NCBI GenBank assembly: GCA_027559495.1
Contig: JAMXSV010000028.1
Coordinates: 2,728,001 to 2,792,000, forward strand
Length of the DNA stretch: 64,000 bases
Direction of reading: 5' to 3'
Source: Aurifilum marmelostoma
Taxonomy: Eukaryota; Ascomycota; Sordariomycetes; Diaporthales; Cryphonectriaceae
The notes under the pieces are model-generated. The model searched no databases. It was not told where the DNA came from and worked only from the letters and a program-made list of their open reading frames with translations. Below are positions 49,658 through 60,295 of this stretch, in pieces; position 1 is the first letter of the stretch; each line of letters begins with the position of its first letter. The position numbers and the translations under genes were made by a program.

Positions 49658-52097
49658 CCTGAGGTGACTCTGGATTATCTCGAGGAGACGGCGGATAACA
49701 AGGCGTATATAGAGGGAGGAAGAGCAGTCTTGTGTGTAGATCTGCAGATAGAATTGACGACAGTATCTTGGACGCGCAGAGATAAGAGAGAATCAGACAG
49801 TAAGTATGGATGGCAATCGAGGAATTATGGGACTTCGAGGCTTATCGACCCGCCGGAGTAATTCTTGTCCCTGGAAAAAGAATATCGAGACTGGGGCCGA
49901 CAAGAACAAAAAATCTAGGAGACGAAGGATGAGCTTGATCGTGAGCTCTCAAGCTCCAAGCACAGGAAAAGAACCGAGCAAGGGAGCGAGGGCGGCTAAG
50001 AACACGTTCCTGTACCCCTGCCGCCTGCCGAAATTGAGGCAAGAGCTTGGTGAGGGTTTAAGTTTCCAGAAAGGGAAACCACGATCAAGATACACAAAAT
50101 ACGAAATCCCACCAAAAGGCAAAAAGGTCTAGATGGGTTGGAATCAGGACACGAACAGCAGCGGGCTCAGAGAAACATACAAGAAGCAAACAAGTGTGTG
50201 CAACCAATAGATATATGATTTCACATGCTCGTGTTTTCTCAACATTTCCTATCATCTCTACGTCACATCAACAAGCACATCCCGGCGACGATATCGGCTC
50301 CGCCATCCGGATGATTGAAACCATGTCCAGTCTCAACTGGAACAGGCCTAGCCCACCGAGCCCATCGAGTCTGTTCCCGCCGAGACCCGCAGAGTTGTGT
50401 GGGGAGGACGACGGGGCGTGAAGGGCGCCAGTGGCATTCGGCCAGGCGTCAGGGATTGAGCCTCTGTGTCGCCGCCCGACTGCCGCTCTTTCATCATGAT
50501 ATCTAGGCATGCCCAGGGACCACATTGGCTGGGGAGTTTGCCATCTCAACCCGAGCCGTCCCTTTCCCCACGCCACAAGACTGCGTTCTGGATGCTGACG
50601 GCCAGGGGGGGGGGGGCCAAAGGCTCCGGGCCAGGATGGGGACAAGAGGACCATGACCGGTCTGTCGGTCTATTATCTGTGGCCTTGATGGATAATATCG
50701 TTGGTCGTGAGTGACGATACGAAACTGCTGTGGTTGACCAACTACCTTTCTTGGGCCAGGAGGTTCTCGACTCGAGTCCATAACAGTTGCTACGATGTGG
50801 GCGGCGAGATGGAGGAGGTGAAAATACGAGTCTCCAACTGCCTGACAGCAGCATCAACCCTCGTGCCTCGTTTCCGACTTTCTCCTCGACGAGATCCCTT
50901 CCGATGCACGATGCAGGAGTATACCCGCGCCGAGAGAGATGTGAGACATCTAATCTTTACCCAATCGTCTTGAAATCAGCCCTAGTCCAGCGGACCTTGC
51001 CGCGACGGACGACAGTCGCACCTCGTTGGTTAGCCAGAATGGCGTCATTAGCCTTATGCCTGTTTAGGGGAGTTATTGGGTGATCTGGGCACGTTGGGCC
51101 ACCGGGGAGGTTGCTGAGGCTTCCTGACGGCAACCGCGGCTGGAGGATATCGGCGATGGGCCTGGAGGCCTGAAGAGTTACGGCGGAAATACAGCAAGGG
51201 GGGGGGAAGGAGGAGGTCGAAATGATGCGTCAGTTTCCGAGGTCAGAAGACGAGGCCCTGACGAGGGGGTTGGGAGATGGGGGTTCAGATCGTGAGCATG
51301 GCAAGGGAAAAAGAAAATGCGAGAGATGGACCGGCCCCTGCCCTCGGCAGCTGTGGACTTCTCTGCTATACGGCGGACCTTGGGTGCTCTGAGTGCTTTC
51401 ACATGGAAGTTCATGGAAAATCCAGCGGTCCGTACTACGCGTGGCGGCTATGAAGGAAGTTTAAAAATGTGATGACTGGATGGAGACTTCTGTATCCGGA
51501 ACAGTTCTTCTTTTTGGGGACAGTCTGCAGAGAGGAAAACCTCCTCCTGATCGAGGGAAATGGGAAGAAGAGTCCAAGTGGTCCACGCAGGTCTTGCTTT
51601 TACAAAATTGTTCTTATTTTGTGCAGTGCAATGATCGCGGAGGCAGACTTGGCCATGAGATACCGGCTCTCAGTCCCTCAAAGTCAAGGCCACTGACTCG
51701 TTTCGATTACAGCATTAGAACACCCTATTGCAACACACAAGTCTGACGAGCAGTCATCTAGGCTCTCAGCTGCTGGGACTCGACAGCATCTTCAAGTGCG
51801 TCTTCAGAACTTTGGCACAGCAAATTCTCATTCTGACTCTCCAGCCGGACGGCAGTACTCGGCAAGGGGCGTGGCATCAACAACCATGTGCGTGTCGTGA
51901 CATAGGGCTGCAGGACACTTAATCGTTCAAATATGAAACATGATTTCTGATGGTATCAAGGACCCAAAGAGTTCGAAGATGGATTTAAGATCAATAGGAT
52001 TTCGCCTACAACGGCGGTGGTATCTGATTGGTATGAAAACAAGAATAAATGGAGGGATATACTTCGTGCTGTGGGGATCCTCGCGACCAGTGTCCGA
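49658..52097. other. Intergenic: ATRR promoter and PARG 3' flank
   Basis: 2.4 kb without a supportable gene. The part just right of 49657 is the ATRR promoter and leader. A G run at about 50605-50614 and a second near 51199-51207 are the only repeats of note. Candidate frames (such as minus 50268-50654) show no family features. Confidence 0.5.
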
Positions 52098-53051
52098 CTA
52101 TACATGCAACCCAGCCAGCACCTTCTCGAAGACCTCATAATTCCCTTCGTGCTTCTGATCAAACACAGCAAACCACACTTCCCTCCACCAGCCACCCTCG
52201 AACTCTGTCTCCTCCAGGACTTCCTTCCAGGCGTCCGCCACTTCCTCCACGGGGTTCCTGAAAGCCCCGCACCCCAGCGCACCCAGCACGAGACAATCGT
52301 GCCCTCTGGACGCCGCCGCCCGTAGCATTAGCCTCATCTTCTTCTTGGTCAGATCCCTGTCATCGCTGTCGGCGAATATCTTTCTCTTGTCGCCCGCCAG
52401 GGTCTGAGCTTCTGAGAGCTTTGGGCACCGGATGGCCGCGATGCTGACCACGCTCACCATAGGGAGGTCGGCGGATGGGGTGGTTGGCGCTAGAAGCTTG
52501 TGATCCTCGGACGCGGCACTCCTGATGATAACCACATCACGGGTATAAAGGCCCTGGTCCGCGCGCCAGGGATAGTAGTGTTTGTGTAGGCTAAGAGAGA
52601 GGGATGAGCGGTAGCAGAGAGCTTCTTCCTGGGCCATGGCGCCGGTGAGCCAGCCGCCGCCCGGGGACGTATCGGATGCGAGGTTGAGGACCACGGGCCT
52701 GGTGTTTGTTGCAGGGGATATTGAGTCCATCAGCATGACGGCTGCGTTGAAGCTGTCCTCATTGAGTACTTTAATGATGGCCTTGCTGTATCCAGGACAG
52801 TCTTCTCTCTTCAGAGGCGGTAATGTGTCTAATGATAACACCTCCGACTCTTCAGCCTTGAAGTTGGGTAGGTCCTTCAGGATGAAAGGCAGCACCGATC
52901 TGGTCTCTTTGGCGACGTCCACCAGAGCTTGTCGAGCTTCTGAGGGCTGGCTGCGGCCAAAGAACCCGCCTCGGCCTCTGCCTCGTCCGCCACGCCATGT
53001 GGAACGACCTCTCTCTGGCCAGGGTGAATGCCTTCGAGACCCCTCCGACAT
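52098..53051 (-). CDS. Microbial-type poly(ADP-ribose) glycohydrolase with RGG N-terminus
   Basis: A 317-residue single-exon protein of the microbial-type PARG family (macrodomain fold; TIGR02452-like). It should cleave ribose-ribose bonds of poly(ADP-ribose) and help reverse PARP signalling after DNA damage. The signature GGG...QEE is present: Gly131-133 in DTSPGGGWLTGAMAQEE, with Glu142 and Glu143 as the catalytic pair. The lead-in VVLNLASD and the later ALGCGAFRNP segment are the macrodomain beta strands that contact ADP-ribose. The C-terminus (WWREVWFAVFD) completes the fold. The first ~40 residues are unrelated: basic, Pro/Ser-rich, then an Arg-Gly block (about 20-33, RGGRGRGRGG), which could bind nucleic acid or be methylated. 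The first ATG compatible with this frame is at 53051. It precedes a BCS1-like gene on the same strand, but the two have separate 5' flanks. Confidence 0.9.
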   Translation of the reverse strand: MSEGSRRHSPWPERGRSTWRGGRGRGRGGFFGRSQPSEARQALVDVAKETRSVLPFILKDLPNFKAEESEVLSLDTLPPLKREDCPGYSKAIIKVLNEDSFNAAVMLMDSISPATNTRPVVLNLASDTSPGGGWLTGAMAQEEALCYRSSLSLSLHKHYYPWRADQGLYTRDVVIIRSAASEDHKLLAPTTPSADLPMVSVVSIAAIRCPKLSEAQTLAGDKRKIFADSDDRDLTKKKMRLMLRAAASRGHDCLVLGALGCGAFRNPVEEVADAWKEVLEETEFEGGWWREVWFAVFDQKHEGNYEVFEKVLAGLHV

Positions 53052-53612
53052 CGTTGTGATGTGCGTCGTCGTTTTGATCCGGTCCTTTCGTTGTGTTTCT
53101 CTGTCCACCAATTGTCTGACTAATGTTGCTGGTTTTGTGGTGGTGGTGGCGGCGATGAAATCGGAGTTATCTTGGAAGATGCACGAGAGGCTGTAGTCCG
53201 GATGAAGTTGAGAGGGTTTGATCCAATTAGAAATTAGCTTGACAGCGAATGTTTGGCTGTGGCCATAGGATTCTGAGAGCCAACTTATGTATTAATTAGA
53301 TGATGTGTGAGGGAGGCACGAGAGGTGCGAATGGCGGCTGTTGCTGCCTTGTAAATAAATATTACTTAGCGCAGACCCGCCGCACTGACTGTTACCGAGC
53401 AGGCAACATTGGAGCCACACCAGCACCGGCAGCTAAGACACTGCAATGCTTCGAGAGATTCCCTGGCTCCATGGATCATGGGCTGAGGAGGGTATCATTG
53501 TCCTGTATACCTACGACATATTGTTTTCTACAAAAATCTATCACTCTGCCTTCCCAAATTGGTAATACATATGTCAGTGTGGTAAAAGGCAGACAGTCTG
53601 AGAGCGGTCGGA
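53052..53612. other. Intergenic: PARG promoter and BCS1-like 3' flank
   Basis: 561 bases, AT-richer than the flanking genes, holding the promoter of the PARG-like gene and the 3' end of the AAA ATPase gene. A GGT/GTG triplet tract lies at about 53137-53153. No gene seen. Confidence 0.5.
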
Positions 53613-54987
53613 TCAGCTGTCTGTCGGTGTCGCCTGGCCCAACACTTCTGCCATGGCGATGGCGCCCTCCATATCATTCTTGTTGAAGAGGAAGATTCCC
53701 TGGATGGCTGCTGCACTCGTGCGCCTGGGCGTCTTCTCGTCAAACAGACCCATCTCATCCAGCTTCTTCAGGAACCGCTGCTTCCCGCTTCCGTCCCTGT
53801 CGACGTCGCCGTAGAAGCGGTCAAACAGCTCCCCGGCCTGGTACCTCGTCGCCTCGCCCACCCTGACAATCATATCCACTCGTCCTGGCCGTATGAGGGC
53901 CGGGTCCAGCCTGTCGATGTGGTTTGTGGTGAGGAATGCTATCCTCTCTTCTCCAGCCGACAAGCCGTCCAGCGCGTTCAGCAGCCCGGAGAACGTAACC
54001 GTCGATCCACTGTAGCCATCCGAATCTTTTTGTTTTCTGTTGACAAAAGCCGCGTCTGCATCCTCGAGCAGGACGATGGTCCGTGCTGGCAGCTTTTGCA
54101 TCATCATGGCCAGCTTGTCGTCCGCCATTCCTCGCTCGCTCAGGTTGATGGTCGCGATGGCAAAGTTCAGCTCTCCGGCCAGCGCATGTATAAAGCTCGA
54201 CTTGCCCCCACCCGGCGGTCCGAACAGCAGGTAGCCTCTCCGGTACGGTATGCCTCGTTCAGCATACCATTCCTGCCTTGCGATAAAGTCCTTGACGTCC
54301 GCCACGATCCCCTCCTTGACGCCTTCGTCGAGCACCACACTTTTCAGTGGCCTCTTGCGCCTCGGCTCGCCCAGCTGTACCCAGTCAAACCCACGCACTG
54401 TGTACACCACCGTCTTGCCTTCGGTCGCCCTGGCCATCATAGCGTGCGCATCCCCGAAGATCTCTTCAAATATATGACGATGAGCCCAGAGAGCCGTCAG
54501 CGTCATCGTCTCGTGCGGCTCGCCAGTGGACATCTCAGCCGTCGACGACTTCTCCCTCTGCACCATGACGTAGACGCCCGGCGCATGCCGTATCACATGT
54601 GAGCCGTACCCTGGGACGAGCGCAAAGTGCGCGTGCGTAGGGCCGACATCGCTCGCGCTCCTGCCCGGCGCGGCCGAGCGGGTCGTGGTCTTGACGGAGA
54701 GCTGGCGGATGCGCGTGAGGCGGGAGGCGAGCAGGCCAGGGTTCTCGCGGGGGCGCGAGAGGTAGCCCAGCACCCAGGGATACGACGGGTCGGTCTTGGA
54801 AATCTCGACGTTGATGAGGAGCTGGCGGCGGAGGAGCTGTGCACCGCGGATCGCGCCGCGGCGTGCGATGGCTGCGGCGCTGCCCAGGGCGGCGAGGCCC
54901 AGGCCGCCGGCGAAAACGGGGGGATTCGAGGACAGAGTTGAAGTTCAGATCCATGAGAGAGGATCTGGACTGCGCGGCGGGATCCAT
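53613..54987 (-). CDS. BCS1-like AAA ATPase (apparent frame break at 54918-54923)
   Basis: Mitochondrial BCS1-type AAA protein, about 457 residues if repaired. BCS1 itself moves the folded Rieske protein across the inner membrane; fungi have several paralogues of unknown role. After a short N-terminus comes a hydrophobic Gly/Ala-rich helix (FAGGLGLAALGSAAA), the BCS1_N region, then the AAA module: Walker A GPPGGGKSS, Walker B IVLLEDADAAF, sensor and arginine-finger region LTTNHIDRLDPALIRPGRVD. The Walker A has Gly where Thr is usual (GPPGTGKSS). The N-terminus is in a different frame from the rest. An ATG at 54987 (or 54954) opens a frame that runs to a run of six C on the coding strand (54918-54923), after which the BCS1 frame takes over; the BCS1 frame has a stop just upstream of the run. 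One base fewer in the run gives a continuous reading frame. A 97-bp intron with a poor donor would also join them, but would delete the helix. Confidence 0.85.
54918..54923 (-). other. Probable one-base frame break in BCS1-like gene
   Basis: A run of six G on the plus strand. The ATG-containing frame and the BCS1 domain frame differ by one base across it. This is the second homopolymer-linked break in the window, which favours an assembly indel, though a real null allele is possible. Confidence 0.6.
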
Positions 54988-55496
54988 AGGCACCTGCGTC
55001 GTCGCGTGAGTAGGTTGGGCGAAATCAAGACAAAAGAAAAAAAGTTGGTGTTGGGGTTGCTGCGAACTAATGAAGACCCCGGCAGTATTCTGTGGGGGGG
55101 GGGGGGTTCTGGATTGGTAGAGAAAACGACTGCCCACTCTTTTACAGAGATGCTTCCTAGACACATCCAGATCTAATGACAAGGAGAGACCTGCTAAAAA
55201 TCCCAAACCAGCATTTTCGAGCTCATAGCAAATAGTTTTTCTTATTTTTATGGTGGTCATATATAGCAGGCTGCATACACTGGTTCAGTGTGCATTTTGA
55301 AGAGAGACCAGACCAAGATCACGATCCCACAGCCCAAGCTTGATTTCGACCAGACCTCGATCATAAGTCTCTAATCCGACTGTCGAATCCTCGATGTGAA
55401 ACCACAGTGAATCTGACGCTCCTGCATTGCGTTCTTCGCGTGGTGAAGCCCCGTCGTTCAACTGTGGTGATTGCTCGACTGTTCCCTAATTCCACT
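54988..55496. other. Intergenic: BCS1-like promoter and uS11m 3' flank
   Basis: About 510 bases with the promoter of the AAA ATPase gene and the 3' flank of the uS11m gene. A run of 12 G occurs at about 55086-55097. No gene seen. Confidence 0.5.
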
Positions 55497-56309
55497 TTAA
55501 CCCAGACGCCTCGGTCGCTTGCTCCTTGTACCACCGAATTTCAGTCTGGTTGAATCTGACACCTTGATGATCTTGTCTCTCAACAGCTTTCCCTCGGTTC
55601 CCAGCAGGACTTTTGTCACCGCTTCTCTGCCTGGTCCAAACCCTCTCAGCGACACCTCCATCTTGTCAATCTTGTTGTGCCAGCCGGCCTGCTGCAGTTT
55701 ATCGATGACGTACGCGCCCAGCTGATATGCCGAGTCGTACGTCTTCCTCTGGCTCTTCCTGAAACCTAGGTTCCCGCAGGACAGCGACACAATAGCGTCG
55801 CGGTTGGGCTTGGTGACTGTCACGTGGCAGTTGTGCTTGTGGCTGAAGATGTGGAAGTGATACGGCTCTGTGGGCCGCTCAGCCATCATGGCGCCGCTGG
55901 AGAGATCGTCAAGACCACTCAGTGCGTCGCGATCCAGGAGCGACGACGAATCCACAAACCGCGTGTCGTTGGTGGCGCGCCCGATGGCGAGGTTGGCCGA
56001 GGGCAGTTTCTGCGAGAGCTTCCACATGTTCTCTGACTTGACGGGCGCAGAGCGCCCTGGTCCGAATGCGGGAGAGGACGGCGGTTGTCTGTCATTGTTC
56101 GCGGTGGAACTGTTGCGCAAGTTTCCCACAAAACCCGAGAGTATGTTCTCGCGCTTCAAGGTACCGCCGTCGTCGAGTCGTGTGCTCGAGCTCGAGAAGG
56201 GGCGGGTGAATGGTGCGGCGGCTATGCATCTTATTTGTGGCGACGAAGACTGTGCTGTATTCGAAAATAGTGACCTCGCCAATTGGCGACTTGTCGTGGA
56301 CCGACTCAT
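55497..56309 (-). CDS. uS11m: Mitochondrial small-subunit ribosomal protein uS11m
   Basis: A 270-residue single-exon mitochondrial ribosomal protein (bacterial S11 family; yeast Mrps18 counterpart). S11 lines the platform of the small subunit and contacts mRNA and 16S-type rRNA near the exit site. The last ~120 residues carry the S11 core: YHFHIFSHKHNCHVTVT, then IVSLSCGNLGFRKSQRKT, a helix AYQLGAYVIDKLQQAG, and a VSLRGFGPGREAVTKVLLG segment. It ends in a basic tail (RSKRPRRLG) of the kind that contacts rRNA. The N-terminal ~45 residues are rich in Arg and Ser with no acidic residues until about position 46, as expected for a mitochondrial presequence; a linker of about 100 residues follows. 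It is transcribed away from TIM44, with 373 bases between the two start codons. Confidence 0.93.
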   Translation of the reverse strand: MSRSTTSRQLARSLFSNTAQSSSPQIRCIAAAPFTRPFSSSSTRLDDGGTLKRENILSGFVGNLRNSSTANNDRQPPSSPAFGPGRSAPVKSENMWKLSQKLPSANLAIGRATNDTRFVDSSSLLDRDALSGLDDLSSGAMMAERPTEPYHFHIFSHKHNCHVTVTKPNRDAIVSLSCGNLGFRKSQRKTYDSAYQLGAYVIDKLQQAGWHNKIDKMEVSLRGFGPGREAVTKVLLGTEGKLLRDKIIKVSDSTRLKFGGTRSKRPRRLG

Positions 56310-56682
56310 CTTTGCGCGCTGGTGGGCTGTGTGTTGAGGACCGCCGTCGTGTCGTTCGTCCGGCGACGAACCTGGAAATTTTCGGGAGGCTTTCGAGGTC
56401 GATCGATTGAGAGCAGCTCAGGCCAAAGTCCACTGTATGGCTAGCGCATGCAGTGCACCCTGTCGCCTGCCCCCCCCCCCAGGTCTCCCGCCTTTGCCTG
56501 CCCCCAAAAGCTCCGATTCTGGCCCGCGGTACACCCAGCAAAACTTCCGTTACGCCTCCCAAATTTTCGAAATTCCTCTTCCTGCCTTCTCCGTCACCAC
56601 CATCATCATCACCTACCCTTCCGCCACCTACTCCAGGAGTTTAACTTTTCTCCGGGTGGTGCGCAGTCTATTTTAATTCATC
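56310..56682. promoter_or_regulatory. Shared divergent promoter region of uS11m and TIM44
   Basis: The 373 bases between two divergent start codons of nuclear genes for mitochondrial proteins. It holds a run of 11 C (about 56470-56480), two similar AAATTTTCG-type motifs (about 56376-56384 and 56560-56568) and a pyrimidine-rich leader ahead of TIM44. No CCAAT box was seen. Co-regulation is an inference from layout. Confidence 0.5.
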
Positions 56683-58400
56683 ATGAGTTCTTTACGATCC
56701 GTGTCCAGGACTCTTCCTCCCTCCTCAGCCCCCAGAGTCTCGGCGCTGAATGCAACCGCACACCCATATGGCAGATCGCCAGCTTTCCGGAGGTTACTAT
56801 CGAGTCGCCCGGCGTCGCCAAACCATGAATCGCCTATAGCATCGCTTTATTCCTCCAATGTTTCCGCGCAGATACCCCTCCTGCGCTCTCAATTTCTGCC
56901 TTCGGCGATACGCACAGCAGCTTGGCCTCAGTCTCGCGCTTTTCACATGACCCCTCAAAGCCGACAAGAAGTAAAGCCTGAAACCAAACAGTCTGAAGAT
57001 AAAGCACAGACGGAGTCGGCCAAGGCAGAAGCCGCTGCAGAGGAGGATCAACAAGCCAAGAAACAGGACGAGCCTCAGGAGGAGTCCGGCGAGAAGAAGG
57101 CTGAGGGTGAGGAGGGTGAGGGCGACAAGAAGGAGGAAAAGAAGGAAGATCTACCCCCACCACCTCCTCACGGCGACAAGACCCCATGGCAGGTGTTTAT
57201 GGAGACCATGCAGACCGAGTTCAAGGCGTCCAAAGAATGGAACGACTCGACAAAGCAGCTAGCCCAGGGCGCGACCGATTTCGTGGAGAGCGAGTCTGTC
57301 CGACGTGCGCGCGAGGCATACGAAAAAACCACCGGCGCCATGTCCTCGACTGCCGGCAAGGTTCTAAAGAACACAGCTGGCGCGGTGGGCAAAGGCGCCG
57401 CGTGGACGTGGGACACCTCAGTCGTTAAGGGTGTTCGCAAGGCGGCAAATGCCACAGGCGAGGTCATCGACAAGACCACTAAGCCGATCCGAGACACTGA
57501 GGCTTATAAGAGCGTTAAGAGCGTCATAGACGACGGGAGCAGCTCGAGGTATGGCGGCTGGGTGGACAAGGAGGAGCGGAGGAGGCAGAGAGAGCTTCGT
57601 GACCAGCTGAACGGGGGCCACAGGCCCGAGGTGATCGAGGAGGACCCCAAGTACGTTGGACAATCATTACCACTGTTTCTCAGCTGAGCTCAGTCCTTAA
57701 TGTCTAATATTCTGCTGTCCACAGCGCTGGCACCAACATCACCGTCCACAAGGACACGCAATGGAAAGAGGCGTGGAAGAACTTCAAGGACTCCAACAAG
57801 TTCGTCCAGGGCGTCTTTGGCATGAAAGACGTGTACAACGAGTCCGAAAACCCTCTCATCCTCACCGCCCGCAGCATTACCGACCGTGTCGCTGGATTCT
57901 TCGCCGAGAACGAGACTGCCATGGTGATCAAGAAGTTCCGGTCCATGGACCCGGCTTTCCAGGTCGAGCCGTTCCTGCGCGAGCTGCGCGAGTACATACT
58001 ACCCGAGGTCCTCGACGCCTACGTCAAGGGAGACGTCGAAACCCTGAAGCTCTGGCTCTCCGAGGCGCAATACTCCGTCTACGAGGCCCTCACGAAGCAA
58101 TACCTGCAGGCCGGACTCAAATCGGACGGCCGCATCCTCGACATCAGACACGTGGACATTCTCAAGGCCAGGATGCTGGAACCTGGCGAGATCCCCGTCT
58201 TCATCATCACCGCTAGGACACAGGAGGTGCATGTCTACCGCAACGCCAAGACGAACGAGCTGGCTGCCGGAATGGAGGACAAGGTCCAGCTGGTCACATA
58301 CGCCATTGGTATCACAAGGACACCGGATGACGTGAACAACCCCGAGACAAGAGGCTGGCGCTTGATTGAGATGCAGAAGAGCGCAAGAGAGTATATCTGA
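56683..58400 (+). CDS. TIM44: Mitochondrial import motor subunit TIM44
   Basis: Predicted 547-residue matrix protein that docks mtHsp70 at the TIM23 channel and helps pull presequence proteins into the matrix. Exons 56683-57650 and 57725-58400 join in phase (74-bp intron, donor GTACGT). The N-terminal ~90 residues are rich in Ser, Arg and Pro with almost no acidic residues, fitting a presequence. A highly charged Lys/Glu region (about 95-155) ending in a short poly-Pro run follows. The segment TPWQVFMETMQTEFKASKEWNDSTKQL begins the conserved TIM44 N-domain that binds Hsp70. The C-terminal domain (about residues 350-545), with segments such as FVQGVFGMKDVYNESENPL, MDPAFQVEPFLRELREYILPEVLDAY and GWRLIEMQKSAREYI, is the lipid-binding Tim44/NTF2-like fold. 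Length is close to that of other fungal TIM44 proteins. Confidence 0.96.
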
Positions 58401-59617
58401 GCTGAGCATCCATCACTGGCACAAAATGCTCTTCTCGTCGAGATCGCCGCGACGACTGGTCCCGAGGACCGCAGGTCGTTTGCCCTACAACAACATCCAT
58501 TTTATCTGAGCACTAAGTCATCACTTCATTGCTCTCCCTCTCTCTTTCGCATAACGCCGATCGTGCGCTCATCCCTCTGCAACCTGTAACTTTCCACGCC
58601 ACTTCTTCGCCAGCGTGTCTAGCCGTTGGAAAACATATAGAACCTCTACTGTACAAATACACTGGGCTGGTTGGGGTCTCCGGGAGGTGTTGAAAGCTTG
58701 AGAAGATTTTGAGACAACGTTTCTTGGGGCAGGAAAAGTGATTCGGTAACGGCGTTGGCATCTAAAACACCACTCCAAAAGGGACGGTGACCACTCATCG
58801 CCCAAATGTATCTTGATGATCAGAGAGCTCGAGCACATTATTGAATTGCCAACCATGGTAGCCCTATGGACGGGCCTGTTTCTCTGACTGTAATTTTTCG
58901 CCTTCTTCTGAGAGCTTGCATGATACTGATCACTCGTTTTCACCACTACATGTACTGCATCGCTTGAGCACGTTGTACTAACTTGTAGAATGGTAGTTAC
59001 CGATTTGCGGTTTAGAAACCACGGCCTTTGATTGTTGACAGTTTTGTCTGGTTTCACAAAGGTTGAGAGCAAGTGGACTTTAGTTTCCACCCATAACATT
59101 TATTGACTAGCTTCTTCCGCAAAAGGGGCCAGCTTGGTCTGCGATGGTCTGCCCCTTTCATATGCTACTTGATACTATCACAGCTGTGAATGTCCTGCTT
59201 TTTTTCCTTTCCTTTTTGGCTGCCCTCTCTTCCTCATCAATGCCTTTCTCTCTCTTCTGTATTGTCTGACAGAGAGCATATCCAAGGTGGAATACTCCAA
59301 GTATCAGGTGAGCTTAATTCCTACCTGGGGTAGATGTCCAGTGCAGCCAGGATTGTTGCAGATTGTTCGCATGATCTGCAGTATTGAGCTGTTCAGGACC
59401 TCTCCAATGCTTGACTACCAGCCAAAGGCCAATACTAATGCCTGAGCCAGTAATCAATGTTGTGCTCCGGTGAAGCCCGTAGTATACAGGCTCGAGCCAG
59501 TGCATCTTTTGTCGTCGTTAGGATGTATGCCAGCTGTGTGGCACAGGGCGTCACTTCCGTTGGGAAGCCCTAGACATGGTTTGTGAACAGGTTCTCAAGT
59601 CTCAAGCCATCTGCTGT
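58401..59617. other. Convergent intergenic region TIM44 / PYM
   Basis: 1.2 kb between two convergent genes, thus holding both 3' flanks. A minus-strand frame (58569-59099, 176 codons) has no family features, and its composition looks like chance. I see no RNA gene. Confidence 0.5.
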
Positions 59618-60295
59618 TCAGGCAGGTGGTGCCTCTTCCTTCTTGTCCTCACCCTTGGCGTCGCCCTCGACAGGCTCACCCTCACTGTCAAAGCCCAGTG
59701 CAGACAGCTCACGAACAAGCTCATTGATCTTGATCACCTTTGCGAACTGCTCAGGCAGCAGAGACTGCCCATCGTCCTTCTTGCTCTTCAGCTCCTTGGC
59801 CTGCTTGAGCTTCTTGATGAGGTTCCTAGCCTTCTTCTTGCGCTCGACGTCAGGATCGGTGGCGGCAGCGGTGGCAGCCGCCGCCTCCTCCTCCCCAGCA
59901 GCTTTGGGAGCCCGAGAATTCTTGTTCTTGCTCCTGTTGCCCTCACCACCTTCCTCCTCCTCCTCACCGCCAGCCTCACCCGCAGCCTTGGCCTTCTTGC
60001 GTGCCTCACGCCGCTTGGCGTTCTTGTTGGCAGCCGCTGACGAGGCCGCAGGTGTGCTGCCGGCGGCGGCACCCGACGTGGTGGCGGCCTCGGCGCCGAT
60101 CACACCGCCCTTGTAGCGGTTGCGAAATGTCTCGGCGGTTCGGTTCTTGTAGATCTCGGCGTCCTCGGGGGGCTTGTAACCGGGGCGGATCTTGATGGCC
60201 TTGCGCACGGAGCCGTCAGCGCGGGTCGACTCGGGTATGTGGCGCTCGCCGGTGGAGTTGGTCACAATGCCTGAGTTGCTTGGTTGGGCGGACAT
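59618..60295 (-). CDS. PYM: PYM-type partner of Mago and Y14 (exon junction complex)
   Basis: A 225-residue single-exon protein of the PYM/WIBG family. PYM binds the Mago-Y14 core of the exon junction complex and helps remove it from mRNA at ribosomes. The N-terminal Mago-binding segment is well conserved: GERHIPESTRADGSVRKAIKIRPGYKPPED at about residues 16-45, followed by AEIYKNRTAE. The middle is Ala/Gly/Glu-rich low complexity with basic KRREARKKAK. The C-terminus has a charged helix (KKKARNLIKKLKQAKELKSKKDDG) followed by LLPEQFAKVIKINELVRELSALG, matching the C-terminal region of fungal PYM proteins. The ATG at 60295 opens directly into the conserved segment; the open frame extends further upstream but without a conserved sequence. 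It is divergent from QCR9, 568 bases apart. Confidence 0.92.
   Translation of the reverse strand: MSAQPSNSGIVTNSTGERHIPESTRADGSVRKAIKIRPGYKPPEDAEIYKNRTAETFRNRYKGGVIGAEAATTSGAAAGSTPAASSAAANKNAKRREARKKAKAAGEAGGEEEEEGGEGNRSKNKNSRAPKAAGEEEAAAATAAATDPDVERKKKARNLIKKLKQAKELKSKKDDGQSLLPEQFAKVIKINELVRELSALGFDSEGEPVEGDAKGEDKKEEAPPA

Noticed and set aside
58569..59099. Minus-strand open frame of 176 codons between TIM44 and PYM
   Set aside because: No recognisable family or helix pattern; lies in a convergent 3' region.
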